Shown in pieces: positions 37,852-44,863 of a stretch of 64,000 nt of DNA. The position numbers and the translations under genes are program-made. This stretch comes from Sulfuriferula plumbiphila (GTDB lineage: Bacteria; Pseudomonadota; Gammaproteobacteria; Burkholderiales; Sulfuriferulaceae), in contig NZ_AP021884.1 in the NCBI RefSeq assembly GCF_009938015.1, forward strand, positions 1,351,501 to 1,415,500. The letters run 5' to 3'. Each line of letters opens with the position of its first letter. Positions within the stretch are counted from its first letter, which is position 1. The notes below the pieces were generated by a model that saw only the letters and a list, made by a program, of their open reading frames with translations, was not told where the DNA came from and did no database searches.

Positions 37852-38490
37852 CTATCTGCCCGGCTGCGCCTGGTCGAAGAATGCTGTCATGCTCGCAATT
37901 TCTTCGTCGGTAAATGGGTTTTGCAGCGTAGTCAGGTGCACGCCATGGATGCCGCCGAGCATGCGGGCGACAAATTCGTCCCGTGGCATGATCGCAGCCA
38001 TGGAGAAAAGATCAGGGGCCGGATTGGGCTGAGTCCGGTCGGGGTTCTGATGGCAGCCTATGCACAGGCTCTGATAAATCGACCGGCCGGTACGCAAACG
38101 CGCAGGGGTTGCTGTCAGGGGTGAAAAACCGGACATGTCCAATGGCAGGCTCGATTTGAGTTGACCAAGCCGCAGTGCGAATGCCCGGATGTTCTTGGTG
38201 GCAAACAGGACGCGCAAGCCGGCGACTTGTTTCCTTAACCCAGGCTGCGGCTGCTGGCCTTCCTGAACGGCGTAGCGCGCCAGCATCCCCAGTGTTCCGA
38301 GACTGCTGCGGATACGTTGCCGTAAGCCCTGACGCCGTAGCGGCGGCGTCGCGGGATCGATCAGGATTCTGGTGTCGCCATGCAACACAGCGATCTCCAC
38401 CCGCAAGCGCCGCTCATGCTCCCCGCTCGCCCATACAGGCGGGGCCGTGGCGAGCAATACCAGCGCGACCAGGATGCGCCCTATTGACAC
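37852..38490 (-). CDS. Exported monohaem cytochrome c
   Basis: A 212-residue protein with a signal peptide ending VWASG and a single haem c motif, CIGCH, near residue 142. The region before it is helical and rich in arginine and leucine, with no recognised domain. Methionines in LFSMAAIMPRDEF could be the second haem ligand. The last part, NPFTDEEIASMTAFF, matches class I cytochrome c C-terminal helices. The start is GTG at 38490. It is the last gene of the putative sulfur operon and probably takes electrons from a periplasmic oxidation step; that is inference. Confidence 0.8.
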   Translation of the reverse strand: MSIGRILVALVLLATAPPVWASGEHERRLRVEIAVLHGDTRILIDPATPPLRRQGLRQRIRSSLGTLGMLARYAVQEGQQPQPGLRKQVAGLRVLFATKNIRAFALRLGQLKSSLPLDMSGFSPLTATPARLRTGRSIYQSLCIGCHQNPDRTQPNPAPDLFSMAAIMPRDEFVARMLGGIHGVHLTTLQNPFTDEEIASMTAFFDQAQPGR

Positions 38491-38496
38491 AGGATT

Positions 38497-39429
38497 TTAT
38501 TCCACCTTGATTTTCTGCTCTATGGGCGCCTTCGGATCTGCGCTCCACTCGGCCATCGAACCGTCGTATACCCTGGCCAGCTTATTGCCGAGCAGCTCGC
38601 TGGAAACGAACCAGCCGAGTGAAGCCCAGTGGCCGGTATTGCAGAAATTGATTTCTTCTCCCTTGAGAGGGATGCCGGCATCCTTGTACAGTTTTTCCAG
38701 CTCGGCCACGCTGCGGAATTTGCCGCCGTTATTGTCGGTGAGCCAGCTCTCCGGCAGATTCTTTGCGCCTGGAATGGTGCCGTTGCGCTTCACCGTGGCG
38801 GGTGTCCGGTTTACCCCCAGGTACTGGTCGCTGGGACGGTTGTCGACAAGCAGGATGCCCTGTTTCCTGGCTTTTTCCACGTCTGCCTCGGTGGGATACA
38901 TGTCCTTGCGGAATTTCGCCACGAAGGTTTTCGGCTTGGGCTGGTTCATGCCGGTTTCAATCTTGTTGGCCTTATCCGCAGTGTAAGCGGCGTAGCCGCC
39001 ATTCAGGATGGAAACGTCGTCATGCCCGAGCACCTTGAGCGTCCAGTAAACGCGGGTGGCGCTGCCCATGTCCAGGGCGTTGCTGCCCGCCGAATAGATC
39101 ACCACGTGGGTGTTGCCGTCGATGCCCAGGCTGCCGATGAGTTTCTCAATCTGCGGAAGCGGCGGCAGCATGCCGGGGATATTGTTCACCTTGGCGCGCC
39201 AGCCATCTTTCATGTAGTCGCTATACACGGCGCAGGGAATATGGCCGCGTAGATAATCCATCTTGGAGTGGCCGTCAAGTTCGTTGCGGATATCCAGGAC
39301 CACGACGCCGGCCCTGCAGGAGTTCTGCTTGACCCAGTTGGTGTCCACGAGCGGGCCATCGGTCGCGGCGAATGCGGCTGCACTGGCGGTGGCCAGCCAA
39401 ACAACAGTCAAAAGCAAAATCCGTTTCAT
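38497..39429 (-). CDS. Periplasmic tandem-rhodanese sulfurtransferase
   Basis: A 310-residue exported protein with a signal peptide ending AAFAATDG and two rhodanese domains. The first (about 25-140) has no cysteine in its active loop (IYSAGSNALDMGSA). The second has INFCNTGHWASLGW near residue 270, with the catalytic cysteine. This arrangement is usual for thiosulfate:cyanide sulfurtransferases. AGGAGGAGAAATC gives an excellent ribosome site for the ATG at 39429; a longer frame runs into the small gene upstream. It should carry sulfane sulfur in the periplasm. Confidence 0.9.
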   Translation of the reverse strand: MKRILLLTVVWLATASAAAFAATDGPLVDTNWVKQNSCRAGVVVLDIRNELDGHSKMDYLRGHIPCAVYSDYMKDGWRAKVNNIPGMLPPLPQIEKLIGSLGIDGNTHVVIYSAGSNALDMGSATRVYWTLKVLGHDDVSILNGGYAAYTADKANKIETGMNQPKPKTFVAKFRKDMYPTEADVEKARKQGILLVDNRPSDQYLGVNRTPATVKRNGTIPGAKNLPESWLTDNNGGKFRSVAELEKLYKDAGIPLKGEEINFCNTGHWASLGWFVSSELLGNKLARVYDGSMAEWSADPKAPIEQKIKVE

Positions 39430-39445
39430 GATTTCTCCTCCTTGG

Positions 39446-39640
39446 TTAAACGACGATGATCCGGCCGGCCTCGAGCAGGCGCAGTAGCGCCTGATCCCAA
39501 TCGCGGTCGCTATTGCCCGTGTGCGCGGCGTCAAAGCGCCACACGCGCTGGGTTTTCTGCAAATGCTCGATGGCTTTATCCAGTGTTTCCCGATCGGGAA
39601 AAATCGCTGTATCCAGCACCACCACATCCATTCCATTCAT
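39446..39640 (-). CDS. Small unknown protein in the sulfur operon
   Basis: A 64-residue soluble protein with an alternating beta-alpha pattern (DVVVLDTAIF, then a charged helix with ETLDKAIEHLQ, then GRIIVV). No cysteine and no signal peptide are present. I do not recognise a family. It lies between a small DsrE-region gene and the rhodanese gene with 13- and 16-base gaps, so it is probably cotranscribed with them. Confidence 0.6.
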   Translation of the reverse strand: MNGMDVVVLDTAIFPDRETLDKAIEHLQKTQRVWRFDAAHTGNSDRDWDQALLRLLEAGRIIVV

Positions 39641-39653
39641 TTTTGCACCATCA

Positions 39654-39932
39654 TCAAAAACTCATTATGCAATCGGCTTCCAGCATGGCTTCAGCCAGCG
39701 CAGCACTATCCAGCCAGGGAAGTTGCTCCTCGGCTATCGTAGTTTCCGGAGCAATATCGGCCAACTCCAGCAGGTCAAACTGCTCAGCATTTTCCGGCGT
39801 GTCTGCCACCGGAGCATTCATGAACACCAGGCGTACCCGATGGCCGAAAATCGTCAAGCCAGCGGCTACCCGCATAGCCTCCGCGTGATCACGCCGCCCG
39901 AGAAGCAGGATTGTCTTGATGGGTCCGGTCAT
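39654..39932 (-). CDS. Small protein, possibly DsrE/TusD-like
   Basis: A 92-residue cytosolic protein. KTILLLGRRDHAEAMRVAAGLTIFGHRVRLVFMN resembles the first beta-alpha-beta unit of DsrE/TusD-like folds, and the C-terminal LAEAMLEADCIMSF ends in a strand. The only cysteine is near the end, not at the position used in TusD or DsrE, so sulfur-carrying activity is doubtful. I chose the ATG at 39932; the longer frame runs into the next gene. It lies eight bases after the DsrE-like gene. Confidence 0.55.
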   Translation of the reverse strand: MTGPIKTILLLGRRDHAEAMRVAAGLTIFGHRVRLVFMNAPVADTPENAEQFDLLELADIAPETTIAEEQLPWLDSAALAEAMLEADCIMSF

Positions 39933-39940
39933 TTTTCGCC

Positions 39941-40231
39941 TCAAATTGTGACGACCCTGGCCGCGCTTGCGAGCAGGGCGCTGTGGCTGGTTTGGCTGCC
40001 GAGTTCCACGGGACAGCTTTCCCCCGCCATGAAGCGTTGCCACGAGTGCTCGCAGGCGAGTGCTGGCTTTGCCGCGTCCATCAGGCTTCGAATGCTGCTG
40101 TCGGCAAGCAGCCGAACGCCATCATTGGTGAAAAAACAGCCCCACATGATTCCTTTTCTGATGCAGGCATGTGCGAGCGGCGCCAGAATTTCGCCTCCCT
40201 GGTCGGTTGATATCACGAACAGCATTTCCAA
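39941..40231 (-). CDS. DsrE-like small protein
   Basis: A 96-residue cytosolic protein. MLFVISTDQGGEILAPLAHA opens a Rossmann-like unit and GCFFTNDGVRLL matches the DsrE/TusC pattern. A cysteine in GESCPVELG sits near the position of the active cysteine in DsrE-type sulfur carriers, followed by a helix and a final strand. The TTG at 40231 is supported by AAGGAG seven bases upstream; the ATG at 40225 is an alternative. Transfer of sulfur with the nearby TusA-like protein is inferred. Confidence 0.6.
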   Translation of the reverse strand: MEMLFVISTDQGGEILAPLAHACIRKGIMWGCFFTNDGVRLLADSSIRSLMDAAKPALACEHSWQRFMAGESCPVELGSQTSHSALLASAARVVTI

Positions 40232-41206
40232 CTAGCTTCTCCTTTTTCCCAAGTAGAAAAATCCTGCTGAAAACGCGGCCAGCATAAAGATACCGCCAAG
40301 CACCAGCACAATTTGACCAGGCTTCGCCTGCTCTGCTGGTCGCTTCGCAGGCGCGCCGGCCAGCACAGGATCCGGATAAGTAACGGAGTCCATCGGCAAC
40401 GCCGGGTGGTTCGCCCAATCCACCCAGCCGTCTGGGAAAACCCGCGCATCCACGCCCGCGCCAGCCCGCAGCAAGGTAAAGTAGGCAACCGATTCGAATG
40501 GGTCGTCAGCGTATACGACCAATCCATCCCGCAACGGCAGCTGCCAGGCTCCCTGGGCCAGTTGCCCGCGCGCCTTGGGAATCGGCAAGGATTGCGCTCC
40601 CGGCAGATGGCCGCCGCGCAGGGCCCGAATCCGTTCTCCCCAGTACTCGTCCTCGCTGCGCCCATCCAGCAATAGCGGTGGATGGGTTGCCGCCAATGCT
40701 TGCGCCAGCTCGTTGCGCAGTACGATGCGGTCTTCGCGCACGACACCCTGGTAAATTGGGTTGCGCGTCATCCCGCGGCCCGTGCCCTGTCCCATTTGGG
40801 TCTGTTCCAGACCCGCTCTCCGGGCGACGGGGATGGAGAGAATCGACACTTTCTCCTGGCCGCACAGATACAGCATGCCCGCCACGAAATCACGCTCGGT
40901 AGGATCATCACCGACTACCAGTACATGCGCTTTCTCCGACAATCCGGCGGTTCCCAAAAGCCAATAGATTTCGCGAAAGCTCGCGAGGCGTCCGTGCGGG
41001 CCAAGAAAATCGGCAGCGGGAAGGCAGTGGGCGCCGCGCACGGTGTAACGCAGGCAGGCGTTCTCAGCGCGCGCGTCCACTACTGTCACACTGCCGATCA
41101 GATTCGACGCATGATCGGTGTAGCCGAACGCAGCGTCTGAAGCCTGACTACTCCCGGTCTGCGCCATCCACAGCATGGCGAAAAGGATCGGGAAACATTT
41201 ACGCAT
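40232..41206 (-). CDS. Exported, membrane-anchored rhodanese-like protein without catalytic cysteines
   Basis: A 324-residue protein with a signal peptide ending SQASDA, two rhodanese-like domains (about 30-140 and 155-275) and a C-terminal transmembrane helix (IVLVLGGIFMLAAFSAGFFYL). In both active loops the expected cysteine is an aspartate: VVGDDPTERD in the first and VVYADDPFESV in the second. It therefore should not act as a sulfurtransferase and may bind a ligand or partner instead. It lies between a small membrane-protein gene and the DsrE-like gene, with almost no spacing. Confidence 0.8.
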   Translation of the reverse strand: MRKCFPILFAMLWMAQTGSSQASDAAFGYTDHASNLIGSVTVVDARAENACLRYTVRGAHCLPAADFLGPHGRLASFREIYWLLGTAGLSEKAHVLVVGDDPTERDFVAGMLYLCGQEKVSILSIPVARRAGLEQTQMGQGTGRGMTRNPIYQGVVREDRIVLRNELAQALAATHPPLLLDGRSEDEYWGERIRALRGGHLPGAQSLPIPKARGQLAQGAWQLPLRDGLVVYADDPFESVAYFTLLRAGAGVDARVFPDGWVDWANHPALPMDSVTYPDPVLAGAPAKRPAEQAKPGQIVLVLGGIFMLAAFSAGFFYLGKRRS

Positions 41207-41217
41207 GGCCAGCTATT

Positions 41218-41490
41218 TCAACATCCGCCAAACCGGTGCTGACCATCGTCTGCTGCGGCAGTACCTTTCGGCGCAGGTGGATGTTCGATGTAATAGCCGA
41301 CCAGGTCGGTGACCGATACCGTCCCATAGGCACTGCCTAAATTGACGTCCTGCATGCTTTCCATGGGCTGGGGAATGCGTGATTTTGCCAGCACGTCGGA
41401 TGTTACAGCAGCGTAGCGGTACAGCAGCGCCGCCAGCCCGAAGCCGATAGCCAGGGCCACCAGCCAAAAAATCAAAATTTCTTTCTTCAT
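41218..41490 (-). CDS. Small membrane protein, 90 residues
   Basis: One N-terminal transmembrane helix (about residues 5-26) is followed by an exported tail of about 60 residues. The tail contains NLGSAYGTVSVTDLVGYYIE and a proline-rich end, and the protein terminates in a cysteine (RFGGC). The VTDLVGYYIEHPP pattern recalls LNMLVRHYQ in the 72-residue protein two genes upstream, so the two may be related. I do not recognise a family. It is positioned as a subunit of a membrane complex with the neighbouring small proteins. Confidence 0.65.
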   Translation of the reverse strand: MKKEILIFWLVALAIGFGLAALLYRYAAVTSDVLAKSRIPQPMESMQDVNLGSAYGTVSVTDLVGYYIEHPPAPKGTAAADDGQHRFGGC

Positions 41491-41501
41491 CGCGAGCGCC
41501 C

Positions 41502-41594
41502 TCAGAAAACGTCCTTGGCAAGGCAGACATAGGTGATATAGAAAGCCACCACAAACATGACGATCTGCAGAATGGTTGCAAAATCCAGTGTCAT
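41502..41594 (-). CDS. 30-residue membrane microprotein
   Basis: ATG at 41594 to TGA at 41502 encodes a 30-residue peptide that is almost one transmembrane helix (MTLDFATILQIVMFVVAFYI, then TYVCLAKDVF). Its ATG overlaps the stop of the preceding gene (ATGA), the same coupling seen elsewhere in the operon. GGGAAAGGACAAATC, at the end of the preceding gene, is a strong ribosome site. It is probably a small helper subunit of the membrane complex formed here. Confidence 0.6.
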   Translation of the reverse strand: MTLDFATILQIVMFVVAFYITYVCLAKDVF

Positions 41595-41809
41595 GATTTG
41601 TCCTTTCCCTGGTAATGCCTGACCAGCATGTTCAAATCCAGTGCCTTGCCATCGGCGGGATTGATGACCGGGGGGGTGAAGTAGGGCACCCCTTGCCGGG
41701 TAGCCTGAAGATAGGCCGGGTGTTCCATGAAGATGTATGCCAGGCCACCTACTGTCACGGCAGCCGACAGTACCGAAAACACCACCATTTGCAATTTTGC
41801 GAAGCGCAT
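41591..41809 (-). CDS. Small membrane protein, 72 residues
   Basis: One transmembrane helix (about residues 8-28) followed by an exported tail with GVPYFTPPVINPADGKALDLNMLVRHYQ. I chose the ATG at 41809, supported by GAGGAAACGGCG, over a longer frame overlapping tusA. No family is recognised. Its stop overlaps the start of the 30-residue gene. It resembles the 90-residue product in layout. Confidence 0.7.
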   Translation of the reverse strand: MRFAKLQMVVFSVLSAAVTVGGLAYIFMEHPAYLQATRQGVPYFTPPVINPADGKALDLNMLVRHYQGKDKS

Positions 41810-41819
41810 CGCCGTTTCC

Positions 41820-42128
41820 TCAATCTTTACGCACATAGACATGCCAGCAACGGTCCGCCCTGACGGTGGCAAGGTGCGAGCTACGCAGATCTTTCATCAT
41901 GGGTGGAATGGCTTCCATGGAAGTGGCGTTGTCAATCAGGACCTCAAAGGCGTCACCCGGAACCGCCGTGGAGAGCGCCTTTTTCGTCATCAACTGGGGA
42001 CGCGGGCAGGAGTCGCCCAGACAGTTGATCTGCTGTTTGATGACAAGCCTGGTGCCGTCCGGCAACACCGCCTGCGTCGATTGTCCTGCGCCATGTGCTG
42101 GCTCGGTTTTTTTGCTGAAAAGTCCCAT
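41820..42128 (-). CDS. TusA/SirA-family sulfur carrier protein
   Basis: A 102-residue cytosolic protein. NCLGDSCPRPQLMTKKAL near residues 35-52 carries the CPxP motif whose first cysteine holds persulfide sulfur in TusA. An N-terminal extension of about 25 residues (GLFSKKTEPAHGAGQ) is longer than in E. coli TusA. The fold continues with GDAFEVLIDNATSMEAIPPMM. It follows two YeeE/YedE half-transporter genes, the usual association of TusA with sulfur import. Confidence 0.88.
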   Translation of the reverse strand: MGLFSKKTEPAHGAGQSTQAVLPDGTRLVIKQQINCLGDSCPRPQLMTKKALSTAVPGDAFEVLIDNATSMEAIPPMMKDLRSSHLATVRADRCWHVYVRKD

Positions 42129-42158
42129 CGTTTGCTCCTTAATGTTTTTACAATTCCG

Positions 42159-42857
42159 TTATGCCGGCTGGACAGACTCCGCCCTCGCCGCCATGGCACC
42201 TTGCACGGCAGGCTCTACGGGTGCCTCGGCCCAGGCGTCACAGGCTGCTGATTCGATGGCCGCGGCTTCTGGCTCGGGCACCTCCGCACGCTCCCGCTTC
42301 AGGATCGCACGGTAGATGCCGAACAGGACCAGCGTCTGTAACGCGCCAAATACGATTGCCGGGATACCGGTCTTGCTCTGCAGCGTTGCCGCATTGGCGA
42401 AACCGAACTGCAGCCCCGCAAGATTAGGGGTGCCGGTCATGGTCTGCGGCGCGGGCGGCCAGAAGTCGAAGGACCAGAACAGTGAAAACAGGAACATGCC
42501 GATAAAGGTGAACAGCAGCGCCCAGATCGCGCCGATGTTTCCCTCTCCCGCCTTGACCCAGGTGGACACCGTACATGCACCGGCCAGCACCATGCCAAGG
42601 CCAAACAGAAACAGTCCGATGAAGGTGTTCAAGCCGACATCGAAATACATGGGCTTGCCCGCGCCGATGGTGATGAAGGCGGTAAATCCCAGCGTCATGA
42701 TCATCATCGCCACCAGCATGGCTTTGGTATTGCGATAGGTCTTGAACAGCATGGCATCGCGCAGGGCCGCCACGTTGCAGTAGCGCGAGCGCTGCACCAG
42801 CAGTCCCACGGTGGTGCCAAAGATAAACGCCGTCAGGCATTCTGCCAAAGGTGTCAT
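42159..42857 (-). CDS. YeeE/YedE-type transporter half
   Basis: A 232-residue membrane protein with about five helices. The YeeE/YedE motif QRSRYCNVAALRDAM occurs near residues 22-36 and LAGACTVSTW near 91-100; the cysteines match those used for thiosulfate relay in the TsuA/YeeE family. A glutamate- and alanine-rich cytoplasmic tail of about 45 residues follows the last helix. It pairs with the adjacent gene, which encodes the other half, so together they correspond to one full-length transporter. Confidence 0.87.
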   Translation of the reverse strand: MTPLAECLTAFIFGTTVGLLVQRSRYCNVAALRDAMLFKTYRNTKAMLVAMMIMTLGFTAFITIGAGKPMYFDVGLNTFIGLFLFGLGMVLAGACTVSTWVKAGEGNIGAIWALLFTFIGMFLFSLFWSFDFWPPAPQTMTGTPNLAGLQFGFANAATLQSKTGIPAIVFGALQTLVLFGIYRAILKRERAEVPEPEAAAIESAACDAWAEAPVEPAVQGAMAARAESVQPA

Positions 42858-42858
42858 T

Positions 42859-43350
42859 TCATCCCTCCAGATTTTTCTTGTAAATCCAGGTGCCGACCCA
42901 GGTGCCGGCCAGAATGCCGCTCACCGCCAGGTAACCGCCCAGGTTCATCTCCGGCGTAAGCCCGAAAAATGTGCTCACATTGCACACGAAGGCAAGCCTG
43001 ATGCCGATCCCCATGAGCAGCCCGCCGATGGTGATCATTACCCATTCCGTCAGGCGGTGCGGCATGCGCCAGCAGAACTCCTTGCTGAGGACTGCGCCCA
43101 CAAAGGCGCCAAACACCATTCCCAGACTGATGTAAATCTTCCAGTAGTAGGGGTCTGGCGGGAATGCCACGTTCCAGAACGGGATACGATCGATGGCGCC
43201 GCCCATGAAGAATTTGGCGATAAGCCCGGTCATCATGGTTTCGCCGCCGCCGACAGTCCATGCGCCGACAACCAGAAACAGAAATATGTCGAGCACGGCG
43301 ATGATCGCCAGCGCCGCAACAGGATTAAGGGTTTTTTTGAATAGCTCCAT
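42859..43350 (-). CDS. YeeE/YedE-type transporter half, first gene of the sigma54 operon
   Basis: A 163-residue membrane protein with four to five helices. LLMGIGIRLAFVCNVSTFFG near residues 115-135 is the YeeE/YedE repeat with its conserved cysteine; a second cysteine lies in KEFCWRMPHR. I chose the ATG at 43350 because GGAG is seven bases upstream; an ATG at 43362 would add four residues. It is the first gene downstream of the sigma54 promoter, with a predicted leader of about 45 bases, and ends one base before the second half gene. Confidence 0.86.
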   Translation of the reverse strand: MELFKKTLNPVAALAIIAVLDIFLFLVVGAWTVGGGETMMTGLIAKFFMGGAIDRIPFWNVAFPPDPYYWKIYISLGMVFGAFVGAVLSKEFCWRMPHRLTEWVMITIGGLLMGIGIRLAFVCNVSTFFGLTPEMNLGGYLAVSGILAGTWVGTWIYKKNLEG

Positions 43351-43406
43351 CCGGCTCTCCATTAGGTCTTATGGTCACGCTATTGGAAGCGTGTTGATAT
43401 ACCATA

Positions 43407-43422
43407 AGCAATGGTTATGCCA
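43407..43422 (-). promoter_or_regulatory. Sigma54 (-24/-12) promoter of the sulfur operon
   Basis: On the minus strand the sequence is TGGCATAACCATTGCT. This is the -24/-12 consensus TGGCAY-N5-TTGCW, with ten bases between the GG and GC dinucleotides. It faces the YeeE/YedE gene that starts at 43350, giving a predicted transcription start near 43396. The adjacent upstream gene encodes an NtrC-type activator, which is what this promoter type requires. Confidence 0.82.
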
Positions 43423-43461
43423 TGAACATATTATTTATTATATTCAATATGTTGATGTGAA

Positions 43462-43480
43462 TGCACAGAAAAAATGTGCA
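43462..43480. promoter_or_regulatory. Palindromic site upstream of the sigma54 promoter
   Basis: A perfect inverted repeat, TGCACA then seven A/G bases then TGTGCA, lies 40-58 bases upstream of the -24 element, between the promoter and the activator gene. Its half-sites equal those of NtrC-type enhancers, with two extra bases of spacing. It is the best candidate for the activator's binding site. Confidence 0.6.
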
Positions 43481-43511
43481 GTAATGTGATTTAAAATGCT
43501 ACAGGGATGGG

Positions 43512-44861
43512 TCAGAATTGGGCAGGGGATAAAAGATTCATTTCTTCCAGTTTTCTGCGCAACGTCGAGCGGCTGATGCCCAAAACGCGGGCGGCGGCAA
43601 CCTGGTTGCCGTGATTTTCGGCCAATATGCGCCGGATGTGTTCGGCTTCCGTCTGGGCCAGGGTTTTGTTCTTCTCCGCTGTATCCAGCGCATTCGGTTT
43701 CATCGACAGCGAGATTTCGTGCGCTTCCAGAACCGGTCCGCCGTGGAGCGCAAAACTGCGCTCCACGACATTTTTTAATTCCCGAACATTGCCCGGCCAA
43801 TCGTACTCGACCAGTTTTTGCCGGGCGGCCGGACTCAGATTGAGATCGTTACGCCCCAGCTGTTTGCGCTCCAGGCCAAGGAAGTGATCGATCAGCGGCA
43901 GAATGTCTTCGCGTCTTTCCCGCAGCGGGGGGATATGGATGGGGAGCACGTTCAGGCGGAACAGCAGATCGCGGCGGAAGCTTCCCTGGTTCGCCATTTC
44001 CTCCAGATCGCAGTTGGTCGCCGCGATGATGCGCACGTTTACCTTGATCGGGGTTTCACTGCCGACCGGGCGCACCTCTCCCTCCTGCAGGGCACGCAGC
44101 AGTTTTGCCTGGAGGCGCGGGCTGACGTCGCCGATCTCATCCAGAAAAAGCGTGCCGCCATGCGCTTGCTGAAACAGCCCCTTGCGGTTCGAAGTGGCGC
44201 TGGTAAACGAGCCCTTGATGTGACCGAACAGTTCTGAATCCAGCAACTCTTCCGGCAATGTGCAGCAATTGATCGCGACCAAGGGACCGTGGCTGCGGGC
44301 GCTGACGCTATGGATGACGTTCGCCAGAACTTCTTTGCCGGTGCCCGTTTCTCCGGTGATCAGCACAGGCAGGTCGCGGTCCCGGATGCGTTCGACGATT
44401 TGCCGAATCTCCACCATGCGTGGACTGCGTGCGGCGATATGGCCGAATTTGCCACGTCCGGACAATTCCCCGCGCAAACGGGTGACTTCCTCGCTCAGGG
44501 ATTTTTTCTCCAGCACTTTGCGCACCCGCAACAACAACTCGTCCGGGTTGATCGGCTTGGTGAGGTAATCGTAGGCACCCAGACGCATGGCTTCTACCGC
44601 GGTTTCGATGGAAGCGTAGGCGGTCATCATGATGCTCTCCGCCGCGTAACCGGTCTCCTTCAGGTAGGTTAGCAGGTCCAGGCCGCTTTCCTCCCCGATA
44701 CGCATGTCGGTGATCACCAGATCCACGATATGCTTGTCCAGGCAGGCTTTGGCAGCTGCCAGATTGCTTGCCTCCAGGGCCAGATGCTGGTCCGTCTTCA
44801 GCAGCAGTCCGAGTGTTTTGCGGATGGAAAACTCGTCGTCCACGATCAGTATGGTCGCCAT
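43512..44861 (-). CDS. NtrC-family sigma54-dependent response regulator
   Basis: A 449-residue activator. The receiver domain has Asp8, Asp9, the phosphorylation site Asp52 and Lys102. The AAA domain has Walker A GETGTGKE (170-177) and GGTLFLDEIGDVSP as Walker B. The sigma54-contacting loop is GSFTSA (217-222) rather than GAFTGA. A Fis-type helix-turn-helix ends the protein (GNQVAAARVLGISRSTLRRK). It starts two bases after the kinase gene and lies directly upstream of the sigma54 promoter it presumably controls. Confidence 0.92.
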   Translation of the reverse strand: MATILIVDDEFSIRKTLGLLLKTDQHLALEASNLAAAKACLDKHIVDLVITDMRIGEESGLDLLTYLKETGYAAESIMMTAYASIETAVEAMRLGAYDYLTKPINPDELLLRVRKVLEKKSLSEEVTRLRGELSGRGKFGHIAARSPRMVEIRQIVERIRDRDLPVLITGETGTGKEVLANVIHSVSARSHGPLVAINCCTLPEELLDSELFGHIKGSFTSATSNRKGLFQQAHGGTLFLDEIGDVSPRLQAKLLRALQEGEVRPVGSETPIKVNVRIIAATNCDLEEMANQGSFRRDLLFRLNVLPIHIPPLRERREDILPLIDHFLGLERKQLGRNDLNLSPAARQKLVEYDWPGNVRELKNVVERSFALHGGPVLEAHEISLSMKPNALDTAEKNKTLAQTEAEHIRRILAENHGNQVAAARVLGISRSTLRRKLEEMNLLSPAQF

Positions 44862-44863
44862 GG

